Source of the DNA: an uncultured Bacteroidota bacterium
Lineage (GTDB): Bacteria > Bacteroidota > Bacteroidia > Flavobacteriales > Flavobacteriaceae
DNA length: 64,000 nucleotides
Reading direction: 5' to 3'
Assembly: GCA_902515395.1 (NCBI GenBank)
Contig: CABXUL010000002.1
Location: forward strand, 1 to 64,000
In this document: piece after piece, positions 17,597-27,488 of the stretch
How the letters are laid out: each line of letters starts with the position of its first letter
Position numbering within the stretch: position 1 is the stretch's first letter
The notes under the pieces: model-generated
The model's input: the letters and a program-made list of their open reading frames with translations, nothing else
Databases searched by the model: none
What the model was told of the DNA's origin: nothing
Made by a program: the position numbers and the translations under genes

Positions 17597-18958
17597 TCAA
17601 TTAAAACTTATTTCGCTTAGATCTGCCAAATCAATATTATCTCCAAGAAAAACCAAACAAAGATTTATAGTTTCTTCGGTTTGATTAAATTCAAATTCTC
17701 TTTCTTTTGTTATATCATGAGCAAAAATATCATAAATTCCAATCAATTTCCCATCAGGTGAATTTAATCTGGCCTCAATTTTAAAATCATGATTAAATAA
17801 TCCATTAAACTTGATATATTTTTTATCACTTAATCCTTTAATTTTATTAAATATTAAAAAGTCCTTATCCTCTATATTGGAAATTGAAAATGACCCATCA
17901 GAATTTTCAATTTTATTTACCCCATTAGATTTGAAATATTCTACTGCGTTAATATGTCCTTTATTAACATCAAAATTTCCTACCCCCTGGCCATCTACTC
18001 TAATTAGTGAGATTTCCCCGTTTTCCTTATAATTTATATAACTTATAAATGTATCTCTAAAATAACGATTACCCGTTTGACTCATGTCACAATAAGCGAA
18101 GTATGACTGATTATGCCAATTGAAAAAAGAACCGTGACGTCCCTGTTTAAATCCATTAGGCCAGGTTGGCGAATCATAACCATGAGCAAAACTTTCACTT
18201 TCTATTATTGATCCCTTGAAGTCATAAGGCCCATATAAGCTATCTGACATTGCATAAAAGCAACCCCAGGATAAGTAATATTTTTTATTGTAATAATGAA
18301 TAAATGGCTTGTCATCAGTAGTTTTTTCCTTCCTTGTTCCACAAAGGTTGTATGGACCCCTAGGATTATCAATATTAATTTTTTTAGGCTTTTCAGCTAA
18401 AGAGATCATATCTTCATTCAACTTAGCAATATAGTAATCCCATATCCCGAATACAATAAAAAAATCACCATTAATATCCTCAAAAATTCCGACATCATAT
18501 TCTTTGGTAGATGTCAATTTTTCCTCAATAAGAGGTGCACCTAATGGGTCTAACCATGGGCCTTTTGGATTTTCAGCAACTACAACTCCTATATTAATGT
18601 TTGCTTCCGAAAAATACCAGTAATATTTTCCATTTCTTTTTGCTATATCAGAAGCCCAACATTTTGTATATGGTTTTCCAATATATGTTTCCTCTGGAGA
18701 TAAAGTTTTTACTAACTCCCAATCAACAAGGTTTTCAGATGACCATAACCACCAATCATCCATCTCAAATGTTTTATTGCTCGCGCTTCTATCGTGAGAG
18801 GCAGCAAGAAAAGCTTTGTCATCCATTATTCTTATATGAGGATCATTTACTCCCATATTTGGAATTATTGGATTTTGAGAAAACAAAAGGCAAATATTTA
18901 AAAAAAATAAAAATATAAAAATCTTAATGTTAAGTTTGGTGTTAAAATTGATTTGCAT
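17597..18958 (-). CDS. GH43-like five-bladed propeller glycosidase
   Basis: A signal peptide (to about residue 28, LLFSQ) precedes GVNDPHIRIMDDK, where Asp39 matches the GH43 catalytic base. Asp155 in EYDVGIFEDINGDFF matches the pKa-modulating Asp. The region where GH43 enzymes usually have the acid Glu before G-x-H reads GFKQGRHGSFF, with Gln272. Downstream are YFAYCDMSQTGNRYFRDTF and a C-terminal beta domain of roughly 100 residues. GH43 members are mostly arabinofuranosidases and xylosidases, which fits the GH51 and ara genes that start 30 bp away on the opposite strand. The Gln may be a trait of this subfamily with the acid elsewhere, or mark a non-hydrolytic protein. Confidence 0.75.
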   Translation of the reverse strand: MQINFNTKLNIKIFIFLFFLNICLLFSQNPIIPNMGVNDPHIRIMDDKAFLAASHDRSASNKTFEMDDWWLWSSENLVDWELVKTLSPEETYIGKPYTKCWASDIAKRNGKYYWYFSEANINIGVVVAENPKGPWLDPLGAPLIEEKLTSTKEYDVGIFEDINGDFFIVFGIWDYYIAKLNEDMISLAEKPKKINIDNPRGPYNLCGTRKEKTTDDKPFIHYYNKKYYLSWGCFYAMSDSLYGPYDFKGSIIESESFAHGYDSPTWPNGFKQGRHGSFFNWHNQSYFAYCDMSQTGNRYFRDTFISYINYKENGEISLIRVDGQGVGNFDVNKGHINAVEYFKSNGVNKIENSDGSFSISNIEDKDFLIFNKIKGLSDKKYIKFNGLFNHDFKIEARLNSPDGKLIGIYDIFAHDITKEREFEFNQTEETINLCLVFLGDNIDLADLSEISFN

Positions 18959-18988
18959 TGTATATTAGAGAATTAAATAACAAGTATT

Positions 18989-20542
18989 ATGAGATTTTTC
19001 ATATTAATTCTTATTTGTTTATATGCTAATATTAGCATAGGTCAAACAATTTTCAATATACAAATTCCCGAGAAAAAAATAATTATTAGCAAACATATAT
19101 ATGGCCATTTTGCTGAACACCTTGGCAGGTGTATATATGACGGTATTTATGTGGGTGAAAATAGTAAAATTCCAAATATTAATGGTGTAAGAATAGATAT
19201 TATCAAAGCCCTTAAAGATTTAAAAATTCCAAACCTAAGATGGCCTGGAGGGTGCTTTGCTGATTATTATCATTGGAAAGACGGGATTGGACCAAAAAAA
19301 GAAAGACCCTCGATTGTTAATATTGCTTGGGGTGGTGAATCGGAGGATAATAGTTTTGGAACACATGATTTTTTAAACCTTTGCGAAGAATTGAAAACAG
19401 AACCATTTATTTCAGCAAATATAGGCACAGGTTCAGTTAAAGAGGTTATGGATTGGATCCAATATACCAAACATGAGGGAAATAGTCCAATGGCTGATTT
19501 AAGAAGAAAAAATGATCGTGAGCTTCCTTGGGATGTAAAATTTTGGGGAGTGGGAAATGAAACCTGGGGATGCGGAGGAATGATGACACCTGAGTTTTAT
19601 TCGAATAAATATCGATTGTATTCATCATTTATGACTAATAGACAAAATAATAATAAGATTTATAGGATCGCAGCTGGTGCTTATGGAGAAAATTATAATT
19701 GGACTGAAGTCTTATTAAAAAATATCCCAAAAAAACTAATTGAAGCGATTTCCTTGCACTATTATACCACTGCCTTTGGAGTTATTGGAGCTGAAAAAAA
19801 TCCACCGGGATCAGCAATAGATTTTAGTGAAAAAGATTATTTTATGACAATTAAGAGTGCAATTAAAATCGAAGAAATTATAAAAAAACATATCTCCATC
19901 ATGGATAAATATGATAAAGATCAAAAAATTGATTTAGTCGTCGATGAATGGGGATCTTGGTATGGTGAAGAAATAGGCACAAAACCAAGGTTTTTGTTTC
20001 AGCAAAATACTATCAGGGATGCAATGATTGCAGGGGCTACATTAAATATTTTTAATAACCATGCTAATAGAGTAAAAATAGCTAATCTTGCCCAAGCTGT
20101 GAATGTACTCCAAGCTTTAATTTTAACCAAGGATGAAAAAATTATACTGACACCAACCTACCATGTATTTAAACTCTATTCCATCCATCAAGATGCTCAA
20201 CTTTTAGACTTAAAATTTGACTCCCCAGTATATAAATATAAATCAGAAAGCATAAAAGCTATTAATGCATCTGCATCTCGAGACAAAGATGGTAATTATC
20301 ATGTTTCTCTTGTTAATCTTGATAATAAGAATTCCCATGAAACTTTATTTAAACTATCTAAGCATAGCATAAAAAATGTATCTATAAAAATTGTTACTTC
20401 AAAAAAACTGAATGATCATAATACTTTTGAGAGGAATGATCTAATTAAAACTACTTCATTCAAAGATTTTATTTTTTCAAATTCAAATCTTAGTTTTAAA
20501 ATTCCACCTCATTCATTGATGTTAATTAAATTGATTAAATAA
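18989..20542 (+). CDS. GH51 alpha-L-arabinofuranosidase, secreted
   Basis: A signal peptide (FFILILICLYANISIGQ) is followed by the GH51 opening ISKHIYGHFAEHLGRCIYDG and by LRWPGGCFADYYHW. The acid/base is Glu191 in GVGNETWGCGG and the nucleophile is Glu320 in LVVDEWGSWY. The C-terminal beta-sandwich follows. At 517 residues it is the usual length. It releases terminal L-arabinofuranose from arabinan or arabinoxylan oligomers. It leads the araB-araD-araA genes on the same strand (70 bp gap), which strongly supports arabinose as the product. The 30 bp divergent gap to the GH43-like gene is very short for two promoters. Confidence 0.95.
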   Translation: MRFFILILICLYANISIGQTIFNIQIPEKKIIISKHIYGHFAEHLGRCIYDGIYVGENSKIPNINGVRIDIIKALKDLKIPNLRWPGGCFADYYHWKDGIGPKKERPSIVNIAWGGESEDNSFGTHDFLNLCEELKTEPFISANIGTGSVKEVMDWIQYTKHEGNSPMADLRRKNDRELPWDVKFWGVGNETWGCGGMMTPEFYSNKYRLYSSFMTNRQNNNKIYRIAAGAYGENYNWTEVLLKNIPKKLIEAISLHYYTTAFGVIGAEKNPPGSAIDFSEKDYFMTIKSAIKIEEIIKKHISIMDKYDKDQKIDLVVDEWGSWYGEEIGTKPRFLFQQNTIRDAMIAGATLNIFNNHANRVKIANLAQAVNVLQALILTKDEKIILTPTYHVFKLYSIHQDAQLLDLKFDSPVYKYKSESIKAINASASRDKDGNYHVSLVNLDNKNSHETLFKLSKHSIKNVSIKIVTSKKLNDHNTFERNDLIKTTSFKDFIFSNSNLSFKIPPHSLMLIKLIK

Positions 20543-20611
20543 TACATGGTTTTGAACCTCTCACTGTCATTAATATCTAAATGTGATTTAAATTAGAAAC
20601 ACCAATAAGAG

Positions 20612-22279
20612 ATGAATTCGTATGTAATCGGTTTAGATTTTGGAACAGACTCTGTAAGAGCTATACTTGTCAATACTTTAAATGGAGAGGAAATTGCAAA
20701 TTCAGTATACAAATACGATAAGTGGTCTAAAGGTTTATTTTGTGAACCAAAACTAAATCAATATAGACAACATCCGTCAGATCATTTTATTGGTTTAGAA
20801 CATACGATCAAAGAGGTAATATTTAAGTCTAAAATTGAACCAAATAATATTAAAGCGATAAGTATCGATACCACAGGATCATCACCTATTGCTGTGACAA
20901 AAGATGGAACCGCACTTGCTTTTCATAAAGGTTTTGAAAATAATCCTAATGCAATGGTTGTCCTTTGGAAGGATCATACTGCTGTTGGTGAGGCTGAGGA
21001 AATTAATAATTTAGCTAATAAATACAATAAAATAAATTATTTAAAATTTTCAGGCGGTATTTATTCTTCTGAATGGTTTTGGGCTAAAATATTGCATATT
21101 ATAAGATTAGATAAAAATTTAAAGAAAAGTGCTTTCTCATGGATGGAGCATTGTGACTTCTTAACTTTTAGTATAATTGATGATTCAACTTTATCTAGCT
21201 TCAAAAGAAGTAGGTGTGCAGCTGGACATAAGGCAATGTGGCATGAGTCATGGGGTGGGTTACCTGATAAAAATTTTCTGAATTCACTAGATCCCTATTT
21301 ATCAAATTTAAGGGATCGTCTATACAAGAAAACATTCTCCTCTGATTATGCGGCGGGTAATTTAAGCTCTAAATGGGCTAGTATTCTTGGTCTTAGTACT
21401 AAAACAATTGTTGGGGTGGGAACTTTTGATGCTCATTCTGGTGCAATTGGTGCTAGAATTGAAAATGAAGCATTAGTCAAAGTTATGGGCACCTCTACAT
21501 GTGATATAATGATTGGAAGTTCAAAATATTTGAATAAAAAAGTAGTAAGTGGAATTTGTGGTCAAGTAGAAAATTCAGTTATTCCAGGTTACTATGGATT
21601 AGAAGCCGGTCAGTCTGCATTTGGTGATTATCTAGCATGGTTTAAAAAAATTATTGAGTGGCCTTTAAAAAATACTCTCCAAAAAACATCAAACATTAAT
21701 GAAGATCAAAAAAAAGAAATTATTTCAATATATGAGGATAACTTATTAGTAGATTTAACTGATGCTGCCTCCAAATTAGAAGGGGATTTCTCAGTGCCTG
21801 TAAGTCTTGATTGGATAAATGGTAGAAGGACTCCATATACGAATCAAAATTTAAAGGCGGTTTTTTCAAATTTGACACTTGGAAGTGGAGCACCTGAAAT
21901 ATTTCTCTCATTAATTTATGCTATTTGTTTTGGTTCAAAAAAAATTATTGAAAGGTTTTCTGAAGAAGGATTAAAAATTAAAAAAGTTATTGGAGTAGGT
22001 GGAATAGCTAAAAAATCACCATTTATAATGCAAACAATGGCAAATGTCTTAGATATACCTATATCTGTATGTTTATCAGAACAAACTCCTGCACTTGGAG
22101 CAGCTATATCTGCATCAGTGGCATCAGGAATTTATAAAACAATACCTGAAGCAATTGAAGTTATGGGCAGTGATTTTGAGAAGGTTTATCAACCTGAAAA
22201 AAATAAAGTTGAAAAATTAAAAAAAATGTATTTAAAGTATAACAAACTATCAATAGTTACTGAAAACGAATTAAAATGA
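20612..22279 (+). CDS. araB: Ribulokinase
   Basis: This is a FGGY-family sugar kinase. The N terminus is YVIGLDFGTDSVRAILVN, the ATP-binding phosphate-1 region. IDTTGSSPIAV and the ribulokinase-type GTFDAHSGAIGARI and VMGTSTCDIM segments follow, with GGIAKKSPFIMQTMANVL near the C terminus. At 555 residues it is ribulokinase-sized. It phosphorylates L-ribulose to L-ribulose-5-phosphate in the cytoplasm. It overlaps the araD start by 4 bp (ATGA), so the two are translationally coupled. It lies directly after the GH51 arabinofuranosidase gene. Confidence 0.95.
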   Translation: MNSYVIGLDFGTDSVRAILVNTLNGEEIANSVYKYDKWSKGLFCEPKLNQYRQHPSDHFIGLEHTIKEVIFKSKIEPNNIKAISIDTTGSSPIAVTKDGTALAFHKGFENNPNAMVVLWKDHTAVGEAEEINNLANKYNKINYLKFSGGIYSSEWFWAKILHIIRLDKNLKKSAFSWMEHCDFLTFSIIDDSTLSSFKRSRCAAGHKAMWHESWGGLPDKNFLNSLDPYLSNLRDRLYKKTFSSDYAAGNLSSKWASILGLSTKTIVGVGTFDAHSGAIGARIENEALVKVMGTSTCDIMIGSSKYLNKKVVSGICGQVENSVIPGYYGLEAGQSAFGDYLAWFKKIIEWPLKNTLQKTSNINEDQKKEIISIYEDNLLVDLTDAASKLEGDFSVPVSLDWINGRRTPYTNQNLKAVFSNLTLGSGAPEIFLSLIYAICFGSKKIIERFSEEGLKIKKVIGVGGIAKKSPFIMQTMANVLDIPISVCLSEQTPALGAAISASVASGIYKTIPEAIEVMGSDFEKVYQPEKNKVEKLKKMYLKYNKLSIVTENELK

Positions 22280-22974
22280 GCAATTTCATCGACTTAAAAA
22301 AAGAGTGCTATGATGCTAATATGGAGCTGAAAAGACTTGGTCTAATTTATCATACATTTGGAAATGTAAGTTCATCAGATCATGAAAGAGGAGTTTTTGC
22401 AATAAAACCAAGTGGTGTTCCATATGAAGAATTGACTCAGGATAATATTGTTATTGTGGACTTTGATAATCAAATTATCGAAGGTGATTTAAAACCATCT
22501 TCAGATACAAAAACCCATTCATACTTATATAAAAAATGGAATGGCATTGGAGGTATTTCTCATACACATGCATTATATTCTGTTGCATGGTCTCAATCAT
22601 TAAGAGATATCCCTGTATATGGAACAACTCACGCTGATCACCTTTCAAATGATATTCCCTGTACCCCTGTAATGACTGATGAGATGATAAAGGGAAACTA
22701 TGAGGAGAATACAGGAAAACAAATCATTGAATATTTTAACAAAAAAAACCTTAATTATAATGAAATAGAAATGGTTTTGGTTGGAAATCATGGCCCATTT
22801 TGTTGGGGAAAAAGTGCATCCCAGTCAGTTTTTAATTCTACAGTTCTGGAAGAAATAGCCAAAATGGCATTTTTAACTGAACAAATCAATCCTAACGCTG
22901 ATAAGTTAAAAAAAACACTTATTGAAAAGCACTATTATAGAAAACATGGTAAAAATAAATATTACGGACAGTAA
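22276..22974 (+). CDS. araD: L-ribulose-5-phosphate 4-epimerase
   Basis: A 232-residue class II aldolase/epimerase. FGNVSSSDHERGVFAIKPSGVPY at residues 29-51 and the zinc-binding GISHTHALYSVAWSQ (paired histidines) are diagnostic, together with GTTHADHLSNDIPC and LVGNHGPFCWG. It converts L-ribulose-5-phosphate to D-xylulose-5-phosphate, feeding the pentose phosphate pathway. It sits between araB (4 bp overlap) and araA (2 bp gap). Confidence 0.95.
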   Translation: MSNFIDLKKECYDANMELKRLGLIYHTFGNVSSSDHERGVFAIKPSGVPYEELTQDNIVIVDFDNQIIEGDLKPSSDTKTHSYLYKKWNGIGGISHTHALYSVAWSQSLRDIPVYGTTHADHLSNDIPCTPVMTDEMIKGNYEENTGKQIIEYFNKKNLNYNEIEMVLVGNHGPFCWGKSASQSVFNSTVLEEIAKMAFLTEQINPNADKLKKTLIEKHYYRKHGKNKYYGQ

Positions 22975-22976
22975 AA

Positions 22977-24405
22977 ATGAATTCTGAAAATATAAAAAAT
23001 ATTGCTTTTATATGTGGAAGTCAACATCTATATGGAAATGAAGTAATTGAAAGAATCGAAATAAATGTCAGAGAAATAATCAATAATCTGAATAAATCTA
23101 GTGAAATTCCAGTTTTAATCTATTTGAAAAAGGTATTGACTTCCTCAAAAGATATATCAAAAACCTGTTCAGAACTAAATAACGATGAGTCATGTATTGG
23201 AGTTCTGATTTGGATGCACACCTTTTCTCCTGCAAAAATGTGGATTTCAGGACTTAAAAAACTATCATTGCCAATTTGTCATTTGCACACTCAATTTAAT
23301 AAAGAGATTCCTTGGGATAATATCGATATGGATTTTATGAATATAAATCAATCTGCTCATGGTGATAGGGAATTTTCTCACTTATTGACTAGAATGAGGA
23401 TCCCTCGTAAAATTATTGTGGGCCATTGGTCGGATGATAATGTTTTACGTGAAATTGGAGTTTGGTCAAGGAGCGCCTTAGGGTGGAATGAAATGCAAAA
23501 CTTAAATATAGCTAGAATTGGTGACAACATGAGGAATGTAGCAGTTACTGATGGAGATAAATTAGAGGCTCAAATAAAATTTGGTTTTTCTGTTAACGGA
23601 TACGATACAGATGATATTCTTGATGAAATAAATTCTTTGGAATATGAAGATTTGAATTTGATTATAGAGGATTATCACAAAGAATATGAAATAGTAGATG
23701 AGCTAAAAAAAAGGAGGATACCTTCATCAAAGTTTAATTGATGCAGCAAAAATAGAACTTGGAATTGAAAATTTTTTAAAAAAAACTGGTTGTTTAGCAT
23801 TCACTTCAACTTTTGAAAATTTAGGGGGCCTAAAACAGCTACCGGGTATATCTGTTCAGCGACTAATGAATAAAGGATATGGGTTTGGAGCAGAGGGAGA
23901 TTGGAAAACTGCTGCACTTTTAAGAACTATGAAAGTTATGGCCTTTGACCAAGATAGAGGAACCTCTTTTATGGAAGATTATACATATCATTTTGAAAAT
24001 AAAGGAATATTTGTTTTAGGCTCGCATATGCTTGAAATATGCCCATCAATCTCAGATTCTCAACCAAGATGCGAAATTCATCCTCTTTCTATTGGTAATA
24101 GAGAGGATCCCGTCCGTTTGGTTTTTAACGCAAAAACTGGAAAAGGAATTAATGTTAGTATGGTAGATATGGGTGATAAATTTAGAATTCTTGTCAATGA
24201 GGTAGAGTCAGTAAAAATAAAAAATAAATTACCAAGACTCCCAGTCGCTAGAGTATTACTTAAAGTATTTCCTAATTTTAAAGACGCAACAAAATCTTGG
24301 ATGTTAGCAGGGGGGTCTCACCATACGGTTTTCTCACTTGATCTTAATTATAGTCATTTAAAAGATTTTTGTGAAATGGCGAAAGTAGAATATATTAGAA
24401 TATAA
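22977..24405 (+). pseudogene. araA: L-arabinose isomerase, reading frame broken by +1 in an A8 run
   Basis: The first frame (22977-23741) gives an AraA N-terminal half of 254 residues ending, after [10 protein letters not shown], in an off-family tail RRIPSSKFN and a stop. The correct continuation lies in another frame and runs without a stop to 24405: [17 protein letters not shown], then [33 protein letters not shown] and [12 protein letters not shown]. The switch occurs at eight A residues (23705-23712); seven would restore a 475-residue enzyme of normal length. The enzyme turns L-arabinose into L-ribulose. Because araB, araD and both halves are otherwise well conserved, this may be a recent mutation, an assembly or sequencing error, or slippage-corrected expression. 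Confidence 0.9.
23705..23712 (+). other. A8 homopolymer at the araA frame switch
   Basis: Eight A residues directly followed by GGAGGATAC. Removing one A joins ELKK to GGYLHQ in frame, exactly where the AraA family pattern resumes. Runs of this length are known substrates for RNA polymerase slippage and are also common sites of sequencing error. The purine-rich AGGAGG that follows resembles a ribosome-binding site, but I see no in-frame ATG, GTG or TTG at the right distance for internal restart of the C-terminal half. Confidence 0.85.
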
Positions 24406-26042
24406 TGAAATCATCAAAAGCAATTATTTTTCTTGTTTCAGGCTATATTTTTATCACCTGTTGCACATCAAAAAAAGATATGATATCAAATACTGAAAAA
24501 CCTAATATCATTCTTATACTATCAGACGACATGGGATATTCAGATATCGCCCCCTATGGAGGAGAAATAAATACCCCAAACTTATCAGATCTTGCAAAAA
24601 ATGGCTTGAAATTCACTCAGTTTTATAATGCTGCAAGATGTTGTCCTACCAGAGCATCATTGTTAACAGGAACATATCCTCACGAGGCCGGAATAGGTCA
24701 TATGACCAATCCTCCTAATGATCCTAAAGGTCGCAATTATGGTTTTCCACAATATCAAGGAAAATTAAATAATAATGTGATTACAATTGCTGAGGCACTA
24801 GGAGAGGCGGGTTATTCAACTTCAATGAGTGGTAAATGGCACTTAAGTTTTTTTGATAAAAACCAGTGGCCACTCCAAAGAGGATTTGATAATTTTTATG
24901 GTTTTATTGCAGGTGCAGGAAATTTCTTCAAGCCAGAGGCACCAAGATTTATCTTTGAGGGTAATGAAAAATTAAATATTGATGATGAAAATTATTACAC
25001 AACTGATGTATTTACAGATAAAGCAATAGAATATATAGATAAGGTTAAAAGTGAAGATAATGAGAAGCCATTTTTTTTATACCTGTCATATAACGCACCT
25101 CATTGGCCCCTTCAGGCGCCAAAAGAAGAAATTGATAAGTACAGAGGTAATTATCTCAAAGGCTGGGAAAACTTGCGAGAGGAACGTTACAAGAGAATGA
25201 TAGAAATGGGACTTATTGATTCTTCATGGGATTTAAGCTATGATGATATTGTTTCATGGGACTCATTATCAGAAGAAAAGCGCAAAGAAATGGATCTAAG
25301 AATGGCCATCTATGCAGCAATGATCGATAGAATGGATCAAAATATTGGAAGATTAATTAATGATCTGAAAAGCAAAGGATTATATGATAATACCATTATC
25401 ATGTTTTTGAATGATAATGGTGCATGTGCGGAAAATGATATGTTAGGTAGTGGTCCTAAAGAACAATTAGAAACAAAAGAGGGTTATTTACTTTCTTATG
25501 GAAAAGCATGGGCAAATGCATCAAATACTCCCTATAGATCCTATAAGCATTGGACTCACGAAGGTGGTATTGGAACCCCATTTATTATCCATTGGCCTAA
25601 TGGAATATCAAAAGATTCAAGAGGTTTAACGGTAAATCAATACGGATTTTTACCAGATATAATGGCAACATGTTTAGATCTAGCTAATACAAATATTCCA
25701 GAGGTGTTTAATGGAAATAAAATTAAAAAGCACTCAGGGAAAAGTCTTACTCCTATTTTTAGGGGATCAAAAGAGCAAATTCATAAAGAACCCATATTTT
25801 GGGAGCATGAGGGTAATAAAGCAGTAAGACTGGGAGATTATAAGCTTGTTCAAGATTGGGAGAAAGGAATTGATGATAATTGGGAATTATATGATATTTC
25901 AAAAGATAGGACTGAACAAAATAATTTAATTAAATTGTTACCAGATAAGTCAAAAGAAATGATTTCAATGTATAATGATTGGGCTAAAAAAATTGGAGTG
26001 ATTCCCTGGAGTGAAATTCAAAAAATAAGAGGAAAAAAATAA
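24405..26042 (+). CDS. S1-family arylsulfatase, lipoprotein
   Basis: The start codon shares one base with the araA stop (TAATG), so it is the last gene of the arabinose operon. A lipoprotein signal ends in FITCC (Cys19). Metal Asp residues 41-42 lie in ILSDDMGYSD, and the formylglycine site is C79-C-P-T-R in NAARCCPTRASLLTG. The latter is typical of an arylsulfatase A-like S1 group with GKWHLSF and FLNDNGACAE. At 545 residues it is long for the window. The second Cys next to the modified Cys is normal for this group. Coupling to araA suggests it desulfates an arabinose-containing fragment (inference). Confidence 0.94.
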   Translation: MKSSKAIIFLVSGYIFITCCTSKKDMISNTEKPNIILILSDDMGYSDIAPYGGEINTPNLSDLAKNGLKFTQFYNAARCCPTRASLLTGTYPHEAGIGHMTNPPNDPKGRNYGFPQYQGKLNNNVITIAEALGEAGYSTSMSGKWHLSFFDKNQWPLQRGFDNFYGFIAGAGNFFKPEAPRFIFEGNEKLNIDDENYYTTDVFTDKAIEYIDKVKSEDNEKPFFLYLSYNAPHWPLQAPKEEIDKYRGNYLKGWENLREERYKRMIEMGLIDSSWDLSYDDIVSWDSLSEEKRKEMDLRMAIYAAMIDRMDQNIGRLINDLKSKGLYDNTIIMFLNDNGACAENDMLGSGPKEQLETKEGYLLSYGKAWANASNTPYRSYKHWTHEGGIGTPFIIHWPNGISKDSRGLTVNQYGFLPDIMATCLDLANTNIPEVFNGNKIKKHSGKSLTPIFRGSKEQIHKEPIFWEHEGNKAVRLGDYKLVQDWEKGIDDNWELYDISKDRTEQNNLIKLLPDKSKEMISMYNDWAKKIGVIPWSEIQKIRGKK

Positions 26043-26051
26043 ACAATCATT

Positions 26052-27488
26052 CTACTTTTCCTTGACTGGTATTACCTTTTTTAATCTTTTAACAATCTCC
26101 TGAGAGTCTTCTTTATCTGATAAGTTACACCACTCGTTAGGATCATTTTGATGATTGTAAAGCTCACTTGAACCGTCTCTATACTCAATATATCGCCATT
26201 TTCCGGATCTTACGGCATGATTCCCCTTACCATAAGTTGAAAGAACGGGTCTATTCCATTCCATCGAAGGATTAACAAGAAGCTCTTTCAAACTTTTTCC
26301 GTCAAGACCCTCTTTTTTTGGAATACCGGCAAGATCGACAAGCGTTGGATAAATATCAATAAAACTAACAGGGGATTCACAAATTGAATTTTTTGCAATT
26401 ATTTTTGGATATGATATTATAAAGGGGACATGTGTGGTATCCTCCCAAAGTGCTTGTTTTCTCCAATGCTGTTTTTCACCTAAATGCCATCCATGATCTC
26501 CCCATAAAACAACTATTGTATTGTCTGCATACTTACTCTTATCTAAACCATCTAATAGTTCACCAACATAAGTGTCAACAAAACTTATTGATGCAAGATA
26601 AGCCTGAACACCTTTCTTCCACTGATCATATTTAATTACTAAATCATGGTCTCTTTCACCTTCATTGAGATCAGTTCCCCATGATGCAGAGTACCTCTCT
26701 CTTGCAAATCTTTTTCCGTATTCTGGAAGATCATCCAAGTCATCTAATTTAACCTCGGGTAATATTATTTCATCTAAAGGAAACTTGTCAAAATATTTCT
26801 TTGGTACAAACCAAGGTAAGTGAGGCCTGTAAAATCCACAAGCTAAGAAAAATGGTTTATCATGATTCTTTATCAATTCTGACTTTACCCAATTTGCTGT
26901 TCTGACATCCTGCATTTGTTCATCTGGAACATCAATCGGACCCCAATTAAACCATCCAGCACCAGTAGAAACTTTAGGTAAGTTTCGATCTCTTCCACTT
27001 TTTCTTGTGTGACCTTTTGAAACAAAATAATAATCCCAGGACAATGAATCTCCAGGCCTATTATTTCCATGGAATATTTTACCGCCTCCTTTAGTAGTAT
27101 AACCATTTGATTTTAAATATTGCATCAATGTTACCTTATTTGGAAGAGTTTTTCTAAAATTATTTCGGTTTCCATATACCCCGGTAGTGGATGGGTATAG
27201 ACCGGTCAATAGTGCAACTCTTGACGGATTACAAAGTGGGGCTATGGTATAAGCTTTACTAAAACCTACTCCTCTTTTAATAAGCCTATCAATATTTGGT
27301 GTTTTAGCTTGAGGGTGCCCACCAAGATAACCCACCCAATCGTTTAAATCATCAATTGCGATGAATAAAATATTTGGTCTTTCTTGCTCTACATTGGGAG
27401 AATCACACCCAAAAAAAATTGAAAAAAAAGTTATTAAAAAACACAAAGATTTGATCTTTATCATAATGAATGAAAAATTATAATTCAA
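26052..27488 (-). CDS. S1-family sulfatase, iduronate-2-sulfatase-like, lipoprotein
   Basis: Metal Asp residues 46-47 lie in FIAIDDLNDW and the formylglycine site is C86-N-P-S-R in PLCNPSRVALLTGLYPS. FLACGFYRPHLPW and LWGDHGWHLGEKQHW match the iduronate-2-sulfatase-like type, close in pattern to the gene at 16041. The lipoprotein Cys28 follows FFSIFFG. The ATG at 27488 lies inside the upstream sulfatase gene (11 bp overlap). An in-frame ATG at 27464 gives a cleaner signal (MIKIKSLCFLITFF) and may be the real start. It ends 9 bp from the convergent sulfatase of the ara operon. Confidence 0.93.
   Translation of the reverse strand: MNYNFSFIMIKIKSLCFLITFFSIFFGCDSPNVEQERPNILFIAIDDLNDWVGYLGGHPQAKTPNIDRLIKRGVGFSKAYTIAPLCNPSRVALLTGLYPSTTGVYGNRNNFRKTLPNKVTLMQYLKSNGYTTKGGGKIFHGNNRPGDSLSWDYYFVSKGHTRKSGRDRNLPKVSTGAGWFNWGPIDVPDEQMQDVRTANWVKSELIKNHDKPFFLACGFYRPHLPWFVPKKYFDKFPLDEIILPEVKLDDLDDLPEYGKRFARERYSASWGTDLNEGERDHDLVIKYDQWKKGVQAYLASISFVDTYVGELLDGLDKSKYADNTIVVLWGDHGWHLGEKQHWRKQALWEDTTHVPFIISYPKIIAKNSICESPVSFIDIYPTLVDLAGIPKKEGLDGKSLKELLVNPSMEWNRPVLSTYGKGNHAVRSGKWRYIEYRDGSSELYNHQNDPNEWCNLSDKEDSQEIVKRLKKVIPVKEK

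Noticed and set aside
18601-18918. 105-residue plus-strand open frame inside the GH43-like gene
   Set aside because: It is antisense shadow with no family features; the minus-strand protein has conserved catalytic motifs across the region.
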